From the NCBI GenBank assembly GCA_027483175.1, contig JAIXVE010000348.1:1-32944 (forward strand): a stretch of DNA of 32,944 nucleotides. The letters run 5' to 3'. The stretch comes from Verrucomicrobiaceae bacterium. Its GTDB lineage: Bacteria > Verrucomicrobiota > Verrucomicrobiia > Verrucomicrobiales > V1-33. The notes under the pieces were generated by a model that worked only from the letters and a program-made list of their open reading frames with translations, was not told the DNA's origin and searched no databases. A program made the position numbers and the translations under genes. Positions 1 through 7,788 of this stretch are shown in pieces. Every line of letters begins with the position of its first letter. Position 1 is the stretch's first letter.

Positions 1-234
1 CTCGTCTTCGACAAATCCGGCGTCAGCCCCTCCGGCGTTCCCTTCCTCCTCCACAGCAAGGACGCCGTCGACTTCAGCACCGAGGTCCTCGCAGAACTCA
101 ATAAAGGCGCTCCCGCCGGTTCCACCGCCCCAGCCGCGGAATCCAAAGACGCTCCCGCCGAAGGCACCCCAGCCGCTCCTGCTGCTCCGGCCGCCCCAGC
201 CGCCCCAGCCGGGAAGCCCACCAAGACCAAGTAA
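1..234 (+). CDS. OmpH/Skp-like periplasmic chaperone, C-terminal part
   Basis: Frame 1 is open from the first base to a TAA at 232-234, so the gene is cut by the window edge and only its last 77 codons are visible. The visible start, LVFDKSGVSPSGVPFLLHS, followed by a stretch ending VLAELN, resembles the end of OmpH/Skp-like proteins, periplasmic chaperones that escort outer-membrane proteins to the BAM complex. After this comes a low-complexity Ala/Pro tail of about 35 residues ending in a short Lys/Thr-rich segment. The position directly upstream of lpxD fits the common bamA-skp-lpxD order and supports the call. The start, the signal peptide and most of the coiled coil lie outside the window, so the family assignment rests on a short segment and on context. 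Confidence 0.62.
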   Translation, partial: LVFDKSGVSPSGVPFLLHSKDAVDFSTEVLAELNKGAPAGSTAPAAESKDAPAEGTPAAPAAPAAPAAPAGKPTKTK

Positions 235-264
235 TTCCCTAATCCGGCCACTCCCGGCCGCGCC

Positions 265-1290
265 GTGGAAATCACTCTCGCTCAAACCGCCGCACTCACC
301 GGCGGCACCATCCTCTGCGGTTCCCCTGACTCCGTGCTGACCGGCTTCGCCGGTCTCCGCGAAGCCTCCCCCGGCGACCTCAGCTTCTTCGCCAACGAGC
401 GCTACATCAACGACCTCAGACGCACCCGCGCCTCGGCCGTCCTCGTCCCCGAAGGCTTCCCCGCCCCACCGGACTCACCCACCGCGCTCATCGCCTGCCC
501 CAACGCCTCCGCCGCCTTCGCCGCAGTCGTCCACCGCTTCACGCCCCCACCACGCGCCTTCCAGCCCGGCATCCACCCCGGCGCCGCAGTCGATCCATCC
601 GCCCAACTCGACCCAGCCAAGGTCTCCATCGGACCCTGCGCCGTCATCGAAGCCGGTGCCGTCATCGGCGATGGCTCCGAAATCGGCCCCGGTGCCATCA
701 TCGGCACCGACGCCCGCATCGGCAAAGACTGCCGCATCTTCGCCCGCGCCACCATCTACCACCGCTGCATCCTCGGCGACCGCGTCGCCATCCACTCCGG
801 CGCAGTCATCGGAGCAGACGGCTACGGCTACGAATTCATCAACGGCCGCCACCAGAAAATCGACCAGGTCGGCATCGTCCAGATCGACAACGATGTCGAA
901 ATCGGCGCCAATACCACCATCGACCGCGCCCGCTTCGGCCGCACATGGATCGGCGAAGGCACCAAAATCGACAACCTCGTCATGATCGCTCACAACTGCG
1001 TCATCGGCCGACACGTCATCATCGTCGCCCAGGCAGGCATCGCCGGCAGCACCCGCATCGCCGACTACACCGTCGTCGCCGCTCAGGTCGGCATCGCCGG
1101 CCACCTCGACATCGGCGGCCCAGGCGTCACCTTCACCGCCAAAACCGGCGTCACCGCCAATATCCGTACCCCCGGCACCTACATGGGCACCCCCGCCCAG
1201 CCCATGAAGGAATACCAGCACCAGCTCGTCATGGTCCGCCGTCTCCACGATCTCGCCACCCGCCTCAAACGGCTCGAACAGGACAAGTAA
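265..1290 (+). CDS. lpxD: UDP-3-O-acylglucosamine N-acyltransferase LpxD
   Basis: This enzyme adds the second, N-linked acyl chain to UDP-3-O-acylglucosamine in lipid A synthesis, in the cytoplasm at the inner membrane. The 341-residue protein has the usual LpxD length. Residues 1-100 form the N-terminal uridine-binding domain (LREASPGDLSFFANERY). From about residue 105 the protein is built of left-handed beta-helix hexapeptide repeats (for example AVIEAGAVIGDGSEIGPGAIIG). The catalytic His lies in KIDNLVMIAHNCVIG and is His243 in this numbering, equivalent to E. coli His239. A C-terminal helix follows (YQHQLVMVRRLHDLATRLKRL). The start is GTG at 265, because no in-frame ATG precedes the first conserved residues. 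It lies 30 bases after the OmpH/Skp-like gene and is probably co-transcribed with it. An lpxD gene implies a lipid A-containing, Gram-negative envelope. Confidence 0.97.
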   Translation: MEITLAQTAALTGGTILCGSPDSVLTGFAGLREASPGDLSFFANERYINDLRRTRASAVLVPEGFPAPPDSPTALIACPNASAAFAAVVHRFTPPPRAFQPGIHPGAAVDPSAQLDPAKVSIGPCAVIEAGAVIGDGSEIGPGAIIGTDARIGKDCRIFARATIYHRCILGDRVAIHSGAVIGADGYGYEFINGRHQKIDQVGIVQIDNDVEIGANTTIDRARFGRTWIGEGTKIDNLVMIAHNCVIGRHVIIVAQAGIAGSTRIADYTVVAAQVGIAGHLDIGGPGVTFTAKTGVTANIRTPGTYMGTPAQPMKEYQHQLVMVRRLHDLATRLKRLEQDK

Positions 1291-1304
1291 CCGCCGCCGC
1301 GGCC

Positions 1305-2804
1305 TCAACGCCCGGACTTCTCCGCAGGCGCATCCTTCTCCTTCTTCGCATTCTTCAGAAACCCGTTCAGCAGGGTGTCCACCGCCCCCTTCAGCGCATC
1401 ACCCCCACTCGCTGCATCCAGCAGCAGATCCTTCGCCGCATCCTTCAGCGCCCCATTCAGCGACTCACGGAACTTCGGACTGAAATCAACATCCGGATGC
1501 CCGATCTCACCCGTCGACTGAAACGGAATCGATAGCAGCCGCTTGTCCGTCAGGATCTTGCTCAGCACGTTCTTGTTCACAATCTCCGCCAGCTTCGCAT
1601 CCTTCCCCGTAAAAAACGTCGTCACGCCCTCCAGCGCCTTCCGGCTCACTTCCGTGCTCGCCTGCAGCTTCCCGTCAAACACATGCTGCTCATCCCCGAA
1701 CGCCAGCCACGAATCCTTGTCCAGCCGGATCCGATAGGTATCGAACGGAAACAGCACGTTCTCCGCCACCACTAACCGCCCCGCACTCACCGTCGCCTTC
1801 AATGGCGTGTCCTTCGTCAGCACGCCCTCCGCAGGCAGCTCGATCGCCAGTCCGATATCCGTCTTCAGCTTCTCTAGCCGCTCCGCCAGCCGTACAAGGG
1901 TCGGTATCCGGTTCACCACCGACCCCTTCCGCGCCGTGCACTCCAGCACCAGATCGTTATTCCACGTCCCCGTCGCCGCATCAAACGGCTGCAGTCTCCC
2001 GTCCATCGTCAGAATCACATCCAGCGTCCGCACGCTCAGCTGCTGATTGTCGATCACAATCCTCCCGCCCGCACTCACCATCGCCTCGTTCGCCGCCGCC
2101 AGATTCCCCGGATCCACCCGCACCCCCGTCACCGCCGCATTGAAATCCCTAACCTCCGTAAAGGTCCGCTTCTTGTCGTTCCTCAATGTCCACGACCCAT
2201 TCCGCACCCTCACTTCCTCCAGCGTCGCCGCAAACGGCAGATCCGATGCCTTGAACGGCACCTCCGGTACCGCCGCCTCCCCTTCCTTCTCCACCTTCTC
2301 CGCCTCGCCCGCAGGCGCGGGCACCGCTGCCGCCACCGGCACCGCCGCCGCCACCACCGGCTGCGGCTTGCCTAGCATCAAATCCAGCGACTTCGCACCT
2401 TTCTTCGCACGCACCCCGCGAATGTCAGGACGATCCAGCACCAGCCGCCTCACCGCAAGCTCCCCCACCAGCAATCGCCACAAATCCACCTCCAGCACCA
2501 GCCGGTCCGCCGCAATCATCGTCTCCGCCACCTGCACAGGCTTCCGCTCCGCCAGCGCCGTCCCCGCCGCCGCCACTTCATCCCGCGGCACCATCCGAAA
2601 CCCCCGAATCTCCAGCGACGCCGGCCACGAAAACACATGCACCTCCGTCGCCTCGATCTCCGCCCGGCAATTCCGCGTCGCCTCCAGCTGCCGCACCAGC
2701 TCCTCCGGCGACATCCGCTTCCGCAACAACCACGTCACCCCGAACCCGGCAACCAGCAGGACAACAAGCAGACCGGTCAACAGGCGGCGCAGGCGGCGTT
2801 TCAT
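1305..2804 (-). CDS. AsmA-like membrane-anchored protein of unknown role
   Basis: The gene encodes a 499-residue protein with an N-terminal membrane anchor: basic MKRRLRRLLTG, then a hydrophobic stretch to about residue 27. A segment of the type EELVRQLEATRNCRAEIE...FSWPASLEIRGFRMVPRDE follows, which resembles the start of AsmA-family proteins. Those proteins are anchored in the inner membrane and extend a beta-rich body into the periplasm, where they have been linked to lipid transport and outer-membrane assembly. An Ala/Pro/Val/Glu-rich linker occupies about residues 147-180, and beta-rich sequence follows. The C-terminus is Ala/Lys-rich and helical. The gene converges with lpxD across a 14-base gap and diverges from the membrane-protein gene at 2945. 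The AsmA-like call rests on architecture and the N-terminal pattern rather than a strong motif, so the function is unproven. Confidence 0.6.
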   Translation of the reverse strand: MKRRLRRLLTGLLVVLLVAGFGVTWLLRKRMSPEELVRQLEATRNCRAEIEATEVHVFSWPASLEIRGFRMVPRDEVAAAGTALAERKPVQVAETMIAADRLVLEVDLWRLLVGELAVRRLVLDRPDIRGVRAKKGAKSLDLMLGKPQPVVAAAVPVAAAVPAPAGEAEKVEKEGEAAVPEVPFKASDLPFAATLEEVRVRNGSWTLRNDKKRTFTEVRDFNAAVTGVRVDPGNLAAANEAMVSAGGRIVIDNQQLSVRTLDVILTMDGRLQPFDAATGTWNNDLVLECTARKGSVVNRIPTLVRLAERLEKLKTDIGLAIELPAEGVLTKDTPLKATVSAGRLVVAENVLFPFDTYRIRLDKDSWLAFGDEQHVFDGKLQASTEVSRKALEGVTTFFTGKDAKLAEIVNKNVLSKILTDKRLLSIPFQSTGEIGHPDVDFSPKFRESLNGALKDAAKDLLLDAASGGDALKGAVDTLLNGFLKNAKKEKDAPAEKSGR

Positions 2805-2944
2805 GGGTGGCGCATCAGGGTTTCCCCCACCGTCGGGGCTTCCGCCAGCTTGTCCACCGTATTCCCGCCGCTCATTGACGCAGCCAATAACCCCTTCTCC
2901 TTTATCAATTCGGATTCCCCCGCACCGCCAGCCAACATGCCGCC

Positions 2945-3598
2945 ATGCACCAAAACACCAATTCGCACCTCCCAGCTCGCCGCATCCCCCTCTGGCTCAA
3001 AATCGCCTACACCGCCTTCATGGCCGTCCTCATCCCAGTCTACTGGGCCCACTACGGCCCCACCAACTTCCTCTACTTCTGCGACGTCGCCCTCCTCCTC
3101 ACCCTCGTCGGCGTCTGGACCGAAAGCGCACGCCTCATCTCCCTCCCCGCCGTCGGCATCCTCATCCCCCAGTTCTTCTGGTGCGCCGACTTCCTCGCTG
3201 AACTCTGCGGCTTCCATCTCACCGGCATGACTTCCTACATGTTCGACTCCAGCCGCCCGCTCTTCCTCCGCGCCCTCTCCGGCTTCCACGGCTGGCTCCC
3301 TTTCCTCCTCATCTTCCTCCTCTCCAGAACCGGCTACGACCACCGCGCCTTCCGCGGCTGGACCATCGCCGCCATCGCCCTCTGCCTCATCTCCTTCTTC
3401 CTCCTCCCCCCCCCCGCCCCAGCCCCCGGCGACCTCACCCCTCGCAACGTCAACTACGTCTACGGCATGAGCGACGAAAAAGCCCAGTCCCTCATGCCCC
3501 CAACCCTCTACCTCGCAACATGGCTGGCAGCCCTCACCGGTCTGGTGTACATCCCCACCCACCACGTCCTCAAACGCCGCTTCCCCAAAGCCGCCTGA
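2945..3598 (+). CDS. Polytopic membrane protein of unknown function
   Basis: The 217-residue protein has about five or six predicted membrane segments: near residues 17-35, 44-62, 66-85, 116-132, 137-155 and 185-200. The pattern PLWLKIAYTAFMAVLIPVYW...NFLYFCDVALLL, a loop with MTSYMFDSS.PLFLRALS.FH, and a C-terminal LVYIPTHHVLKRRF recall a family of uncharacterised membrane proteins known from Verrucomicrobia and Planctomycetes. No catalytic motif or transporter signature was recognised. The gene begins 140 bases from the divergent AsmA-like gene and lies 25 bases before the MFS transporter gene, so the two plus-strand genes may be co-transcribed. A run of ten C at 3406-3415 encodes a Pro stretch within the coding region; slippage there would break the frame. 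Confidence 0.75.
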   Translation: MHQNTNSHLPARRIPLWLKIAYTAFMAVLIPVYWAHYGPTNFLYFCDVALLLTLVGVWTESARLISLPAVGILIPQFFWCADFLAELCGFHLTGMTSYMFDSSRPLFLRALSGFHGWLPFLLIFLLSRTGYDHRAFRGWTIAAIALCLISFFLLPPPAPAPGDLTPRNVNYVYGMSDEKAQSLMPPTLYLATWLAALTGLVYIPTHHVLKRRFPKAA

Positions 3599-3623
3599 TC
3601 CACACCCGCCACTTTCCCTAACC

Positions 3624-4889
3624 ATGTCTTCTCCCGCCCCCTCCACCCCAGCCCCGCCCTGGAAACGCGGCTTCTGGGCCCTCATGTTCACCCAAACCCA
3701 GGGTGCCTTCAGCGACAACGCCCTCAAACAACTCGTCATCTACCTCGTCCTCGCCCTCCAGCTCGGCCACGACAAGGAAGTCGCCCTCTCCGCCAAAGCC
3801 GGAGCCGCCTTCGCCCTCCCCTTCATCCTCTTCAGCATGTTCGGCGGCTGGCTCGCCGACCGCTGCAGCAAACGCTCCGTCATGCAGTGGGTCAAATCGG
3901 CCGAAATCATCATCATGCTCATCGCCGCATGGGCCCTCGGCTCCGGGCAGCTCACCATGCAGCTCTTCGCCATCTGCCTCATGGGCGTCCACAGCGCCAT
4001 CTTCGGCCCCTCCAAATACGGCATCCTCCCCGAAATCCTCCCGCCCCACAAACTCAGCTGGGGCAACGGTATCCTCGAACTCCTCACCTTCCTCGGCATC
4101 ATCGGCGGCATCTACGCCGCAGGCGAACTCGCCGAATCCTTCGGCCCAGGCAACGCCACCCCCGGCTGGATCCTCGCCGCCATCGCCGTCTCCGGCTGGA
4201 TCGCCAGCTTCTTCATCTCCCCAGTCCCCGCCGCGGACCCCGCCAAACCGCTCCACCCTAACTTCCTCGCAGAACTCTGGCGTCAGCTCCGCTCCATGTC
4301 CCGCGACCGCGACCTCATGCGCGCCAACTGGGGCAACACCGCCTTCTGGTTCGTCGCCGCCCTCATCGGCCTCAACCTCCCCATCTTCGCAGAACACGCC
4401 TTCCACTTCTCCCCGCGCCAGATCAGCTACCTCAGCATGGCCCTCAGCATCGGCATCGCCGCAGGCAGCGGCGCCGCCGGCTACCTCAGCCGCGGCCGCA
4501 TCGAATACGGTCTCGTCCCCGTCGGAGCCGCCATCATGGCCCTCAGCAGCATCGTCCTCGGCTGGCCAGGCGTCAGCGTCACCCCATTCGCCGTCGCCCT
4601 CGCCACCCTCGGCCTCGGCGGCGGTCTCTTCATCGTCCCCATCGCCGCCGTTCTCCAGCACCGCCCCGCACCCGCAGAAAAAGGAGCCGTCCAGGGCACC
4701 GCCAATCTCGTCTCATGGATCGGCATCCTCATCTCCTCTGGCGTCCAGGCCGTCTTCGGCGCACTCCACCGCCCACCCGAGGAAGTCTTCTGGTTCTGCG
4801 GCCTCGCCGCCCTCATCGCCGGGCTCTACATCAATGCCACCAGACCCGGAGCCGTCCGCGACCTCTTCAAGCCTAACTCCCGCTCCTGA
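3624..4889 (+). CDS. MFS transporter, LplT-like
   Basis: The 421-residue polytopic protein belongs to the major facilitator superfamily. Its N-terminus (FWALMFTQTQGAFSDNALKQ) and the TM2-TM3 loop GGWLADRCSKRSVMQWVKSA, which is the family's G-x-x-x-D-R-x-x-R/K signature, match the LplT subgroup. That subgroup is known as a lysophospholipid flippase or as the N-terminal half of acyltransferase fusions. The segment GPSKYGILPEILPPHKLSWGN is also characteristic of this subgroup. About twelve membrane helices can be traced. No acyltransferase domain follows, because the protein ends after the last helix. The stop overlaps the truA start by one base (TGATG), which implies translational coupling. The substrate is inferred; a general MFS exporter is the alternative. 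Confidence 0.85.
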   Translation: MSSPAPSTPAPPWKRGFWALMFTQTQGAFSDNALKQLVIYLVLALQLGHDKEVALSAKAGAAFALPFILFSMFGGWLADRCSKRSVMQWVKSAEIIIMLIAAWALGSGQLTMQLFAICLMGVHSAIFGPSKYGILPEILPPHKLSWGNGILELLTFLGIIGGIYAAGELAESFGPGNATPGWILAAIAVSGWIASFFISPVPAADPAKPLHPNFLAELWRQLRSMSRDRDLMRANWGNTAFWFVAALIGLNLPIFAEHAFHFSPRQISYLSMALSIGIAAGSGAAGYLSRGRIEYGLVPVGAAIMALSSIVLGWPGVSVTPFAVALATLGLGGGLFIVPIAAVLQHRPAPAEKGAVQGTANLVSWIGILISSGVQAVFGALHRPPEEVFWFCGLAALIAGLYINATRPGAVRDLFKPNSRS

Positions 4890-5692
4890 TGCGGCTCCGC
4901 CTCACCATCGCCTACGACGGCACGCCCTTCCGCGGCTGGCAATCCCAACCCGGCGGCCGCACCATCCAGGACATCCTCGAAGCCGCCGCCGCCACCATCC
5001 TCACCCAACCAGTCTCCATCCACGGCAGCGGCCGCACCGACGCCGGGGTCCACGCCGATGGCCAGGTCGCCCACTTCGACGTCCCCGATTCCTGCCGCAT
5101 GGACCCAGCCGCATGGCTCCGCGCCCTCAATGTCCACCTGCCCCCGGAAATCCGCATCATGGCCGCCGCCGCCACCTCCCCCGCCTTCCACTCCCGCTTC
5201 GACGCCATCGGCAAAACCTACCGCTATCACCTCTGGAACGCTCCCGTCCTCCCTCCGCTCATGCACAATCGCGCATGGCACGTCCCACATACCCTCGACC
5301 TCTCGCTCCTCGAATCCGCCACCCGTCTCCTCACCGGCACCCACGACTTCGCTGCCTTCGCCGCCTTCCGCGGTGACCCGCGCTCCGACGCCGATACCAT
5401 CCGCACCATCCACTCCGCCTCCCTCTCCACCTCCGGCCCCGACCTCTCCCTCACATGGTCCGGCAACGGCTTCCTCTACCGCATGGTCCGTCTCCTCACC
5501 GGAGCCGCCATCCGCGTCGCCACCGGCCGCGCCTCCCTCGCATGGCTCGAATCCCTCCTCCTCAACCCAGCCGCCCTCAAAAACCATCACCTCGCCCCCG
5601 CCGCAGGTCTCTCCCTCATCTCCGTCGCCTACCCCTCAGATCTCGAACACCATCTCCCCGCCAGTGGGCTCCCGGGCCACCACATCAGCTAG
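4889..5692 (+). CDS. truA: tRNA pseudouridine synthase A
   Basis: TruA converts uridine to pseudouridine at positions 38-40 of the tRNA anticodon stem-loop. The 267-residue length is normal for the family. The start (LRLTIAYDGTPFRGWQSQPG), the catalytic-loop motif GSGRTDAGVHADGQVAHFD with catalytic Asp51, the segment FHSRFDAIGKTYRYHLWN, and the C-terminal GNGFLYRMVRLLTGAAIRVATG are all present. The gene begins inside the stop codon of the MFS transporter gene. Its last 57 bases overlap the end of the convergent Rrf2-type gene. Both reading frames look genuine, because the C-terminus up to LISVAYP is typical of TruA. Confidence 0.97.
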   Translation: MRLRLTIAYDGTPFRGWQSQPGGRTIQDILEAAAATILTQPVSIHGSGRTDAGVHADGQVAHFDVPDSCRMDPAAWLRALNVHLPPEIRIMAAAATSPAFHSRFDAIGKTYRYHLWNAPVLPPLMHNRAWHVPHTLDLSLLESATRLLTGTHDFAAFAAFRGDPRSDADTIRTIHSASLSTSGPDLSLTWSGNGFLYRMVRLLTGAAIRVATGRASLAWLESLLLNPAALKNHHLAPAAGLSLISVAYPSDLEHHLPASGLPGHHIS

Positions 5693-6088
5693 GCTCGTCC
5701 CTGACAACTGCTGATTCACCGCCGTCTGCAGATCCCGGAACACCCTCCCAACTCCGCACCCGCCAGCAATCCCGCACGCACAAACCCCGCTCCGCCGCAC
5801 CGCCTCCCCAGCACACGGCATCGGCTCAAACGGCCCGTCAATCGCCGTCACAATCTCCCCCACCGATATCCCCTGCGGCGGCCGCTCCAGTTGATAACCG
5901 CCCCCCACCCCGCGCCGGCTCCGCAACAACCCCGCACGCTTGAGCGTCAGCAGAATCTGCTCAAGAAACTTCACAGGAATCCGCTCCGCCGCCGCCAGTT
6001 CCTCAATCTGCGACGTCGCCGCCGCCCCCTTCCGCGCCATCGCAGTCAGGGCTCTCAGGGCATACTCGGCTTTTCGGGAAATTCGCAT
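5636..6088 (-). CDS. Rrf2-family transcriptional regulator with C-x-C-x5-C
   Basis: This is a small winged-helix regulator of 150 residues. The N-terminal DNA-binding segment matches the Rrf2 family: MRISRKAEYALRALTAMA, then IPVKFLEQILLTLKRAGLLRSRRG and GGYQL. Members of the family include IscR, CymR and NsrR, which respond to Fe-S status, cysteine supply or nitric oxide. Cysteines lie at 92, 103, 105 and 111, that is C-x10-C-x-C-x5-C, which suggests a bound Fe-S cluster or a redox switch. The spacing differs from IscR (92, 98, 104). The gene follows the ABC importer genes on the same strand after 66 bases and may be the last gene of that operon. A second Rrf2 gene at 8870-9460 precedes the importer and shares the C-x-C-x5-C pattern. 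Its 3' end overlaps truA by 57 bases. The regulated genes are inferred to be the neighbouring importer. Confidence 0.9.
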   Translation of the reverse strand: MRISRKAEYALRALTAMARKGAAATSQIEELAAAERIPVKFLEQILLTLKRAGLLRSRRGVGGGYQLERPPQGISVGEIVTAIDGPFEPMPCAGEAVRRSGVCACGIAGGCGVGRVFRDLQTAVNQQLSGTSLADVVAREPTGGEMVFEI

Positions 6089-6154
6089 GTCTCAGTGATT
6101 CCACCCGGCATACTCCACCCTCTCAACCCTGCCAAGCTCCTTTGCTCCACGCGT

Positions 6155-6988
6155 TCACACCGTCAGCCCCCAACGCCGCCGCAGAAACCGCTCCCATGGC
6201 GAAAACAACGCCTTATCCGCCGCAAACCCAATCACAATAATCACAAGCATCACCGCCGCCACCTGGTCCATCGCATGCAGCTCACGCCCGAAATGCAGCA
6301 GGTGCCCCAGCCCATACCCCGTGCTGATCGCTACATAAATTTCCGCCGCCATCAGCGACCGCCACGCAAACGCCCATCCCTGCTTCGCCCCACTCACCAG
6401 ATGCGGCAGGCTCGCCGGAAGCAAGACGTGCCACAGCAGATGAAACCCCTTCGACCCCATCGTCGCCGCCGCCCTCCGGTAAATCGGCGGTATCTGCCGG
6501 ATCCCGTGATCCGTCGCCAGCAGCACCGCCCACAAGGTCCCCATCACCACAATAAACAGCATCGCCCCCTCCGGATTACTGTGAAACCACAGAATCGACA
6601 GCGGCACCCAGCACACACTCGGCAGGGTCTGCAACCCCAGCGCCAGCACCCCTAACGTGTTCGCCGCAAACCGGAACCGCGCCGTCAGCAGTCCCAGCGG
6701 TATCCCCAGCAGAATCCCCACCGCATACCCGAACACCAGCCGCCTCATCGTCACATAACACGCACTCTGCAATTCCCCCTTCCCCAACGCCTCCCCGATA
6801 TAACGGAAAATGTCCGACGGCGACGGAATCAGCACCGGATTCCACCACCCAGCCCGCGACCCAGCCTCCCACGCTCCCGCCACCACCCCGAAAAACACCA
6901 CGGCCTGCACCACCGCCACCCACGCATCACGGCCACCGCCGGCTCCCGCCCGCACCGCCGCTCCAGTATTTGTCAGGCTCCCTTTCAT
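6155..6988 (-). CDS. ABC importer permease, nitrate/sulfonate/taurine type
   Basis: The 277-residue inner-membrane protein has about six helices and belongs to the SsuC/TauC/NrtB-like permease family. The hallmark cytoplasmic loop is present: MGSKGFHLLWHVLLPASLPHLVSGAKQGWAFAWRSLMAAE, the EAA-type sequence that contacts the ATPase. FGYAVGILLGIPLGLL and PSVCWVPLSILWF are also typical. The start codon overlaps the ATPase stop by four bases (ATGA), so the two are translationally coupled. The binding protein lies one gene further upstream in the same operon. Together the three genes make a complete importer for a small oxyanion or sulfonate-type solute. The exact substrate cannot be read from the sequence, but flanking Rrf2 regulators with cysteine clusters make a sulfur source the best guess. 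Confidence 0.92.
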   Translation of the reverse strand: MKGSLTNTGAAVRAGAGGGRDAWVAVVQAVVFFGVVAGAWEAGSRAGWWNPVLIPSPSDIFRYIGEALGKGELQSACYVTMRRLVFGYAVGILLGIPLGLLTARFRFAANTLGVLALGLQTLPSVCWVPLSILWFHSNPEGAMLFIVVMGTLWAVLLATDHGIRQIPPIYRRAAATMGSKGFHLLWHVLLPASLPHLVSGAKQGWAFAWRSLMAAEIYVAISTGYGLGHLLHFGRELHAMDQVAAVMLVIIVIGFAADKALFSPWERFLRRRWGLTV

Positions 6989-7785
6989 ACGTTCTCTGCC
7001 TTCAGCAGGCGCTTCAGTTCTGTCGTGATCGTCGTCGCTAGCTGCGCCACCGCCACATCGTTGATGTTCCTCGGCCGCGGCAGATCAATCCGGAACTCCG
7101 CCCGAATCCTCCCCGGCCTCGGCGTGAATAACAATACCCGATCCCCCAGACACACCGCCTCCCGCACGTTGTGTGTCACAAACACCACCGTCTTCCTCCT
7201 CTGCTGCTGAATCTTCTGCAAATCATCATACAACTGCTCCCGCGTCATCGCATCCAAGGCCGCAAACGGCTCATCCATGCACAGCACCTGCGGATTCGGT
7301 GCCAACGCCCGCGCCAGCGCCACCCGCTGCTTCATCCCACCGGAAAGCTCGTGAATCCCCGAATTCGCGAACGGCGTCAGCCCCACAATCTCCAGAAACG
7401 CCCGCGCCACTCCCCGCCGGTCCTCATCACTCAGATTCGGCTTCAGATTCAACCCGAATAACACATTCTGCGTCACATCCAGCCACGGAAACAACGCGTG
7501 CTCCTGAAACATCACCCCGCGCTGCCGCCCCGGCCCCTCAATCAGTTCCCCATCCGCCGTCAGCGTCCCCGCATCCGGTTGCTCCAGCCCCGCGATCAGA
7601 TTCAGCAGCGTGCTCTTCCCGCAACCACTCGGCCCCAGCAGACATACAAACTCCCCCTCGCCCACCGTCAGACTAACGTCATCCAGCGCCTTCACATCCT
7701 GACGCTTCCCGCGGTACACTTTCGTCACCCGGTCCACCGTCAGCTTCGCCGGCGCCGCATTGTGCAGTTCATCTTCAATCGTCAT
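6985..7785 (-). CDS. ABC importer ATP-binding protein, nitrate/sulfonate/taurine type
   Basis: The 266-residue cytoplasmic ATPase carries every motif of an active ABC protein. These are Walker A GPSGCGKST at 51-59, a Q-loop in VMFQEHALFPWL (Gln94), the signature LSGGMKQR at 147-154, Walker B VLCMDEP at 167-173 followed by the D-loop ALD, and the switch His205 in VFVTHNVREAV. FQEHALFPWLDVTQNV and the short length match the SsuB/TauB/NrtD group rather than longer maltose-type ATPases. The gene starts three bases after the binding-protein stop and ends in a four-base overlap with the permease. It would power import through that permease. Confidence 0.95.
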   Translation of the reverse strand: MTIEDELHNAAPAKLTVDRVTKVYRGKRQDVKALDDVSLTVGEGEFVCLLGPSGCGKSTLLNLIAGLEQPDAGTLTADGELIEGPGRQRGVMFQEHALFPWLDVTQNVLFGLNLKPNLSDEDRRGVARAFLEIVGLTPFANSGIHELSGGMKQRVALARALAPNPQVLCMDEPFAALDAMTREQLYDDLQKIQQQRRKTVVFVTHNVREAVCLGDRVLLFTPRPGRIRAEFRIDLPRPRNINDVAVAQLATTITTELKRLLKAENV

Positions 7786-7788
7786 GAC

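Noticed and set aside
475-1308. Long minus-strand frame, 277 codons, Asp/Gly/Ala-rich, opposite lpxD
   Set aside because: It is the antisense shadow of lpxD. Its composition is extremely acidic and repetitive, and the lpxD frame carries all conserved motifs.
3703-5376. 557-codon Ser/Pro-rich plus-strand frame over the MFS and truA genes
   Set aside because: It is an out-of-frame reading of two clearly recognised genes; Ser/Pro richness is what C-rich DNA gives in that frame.
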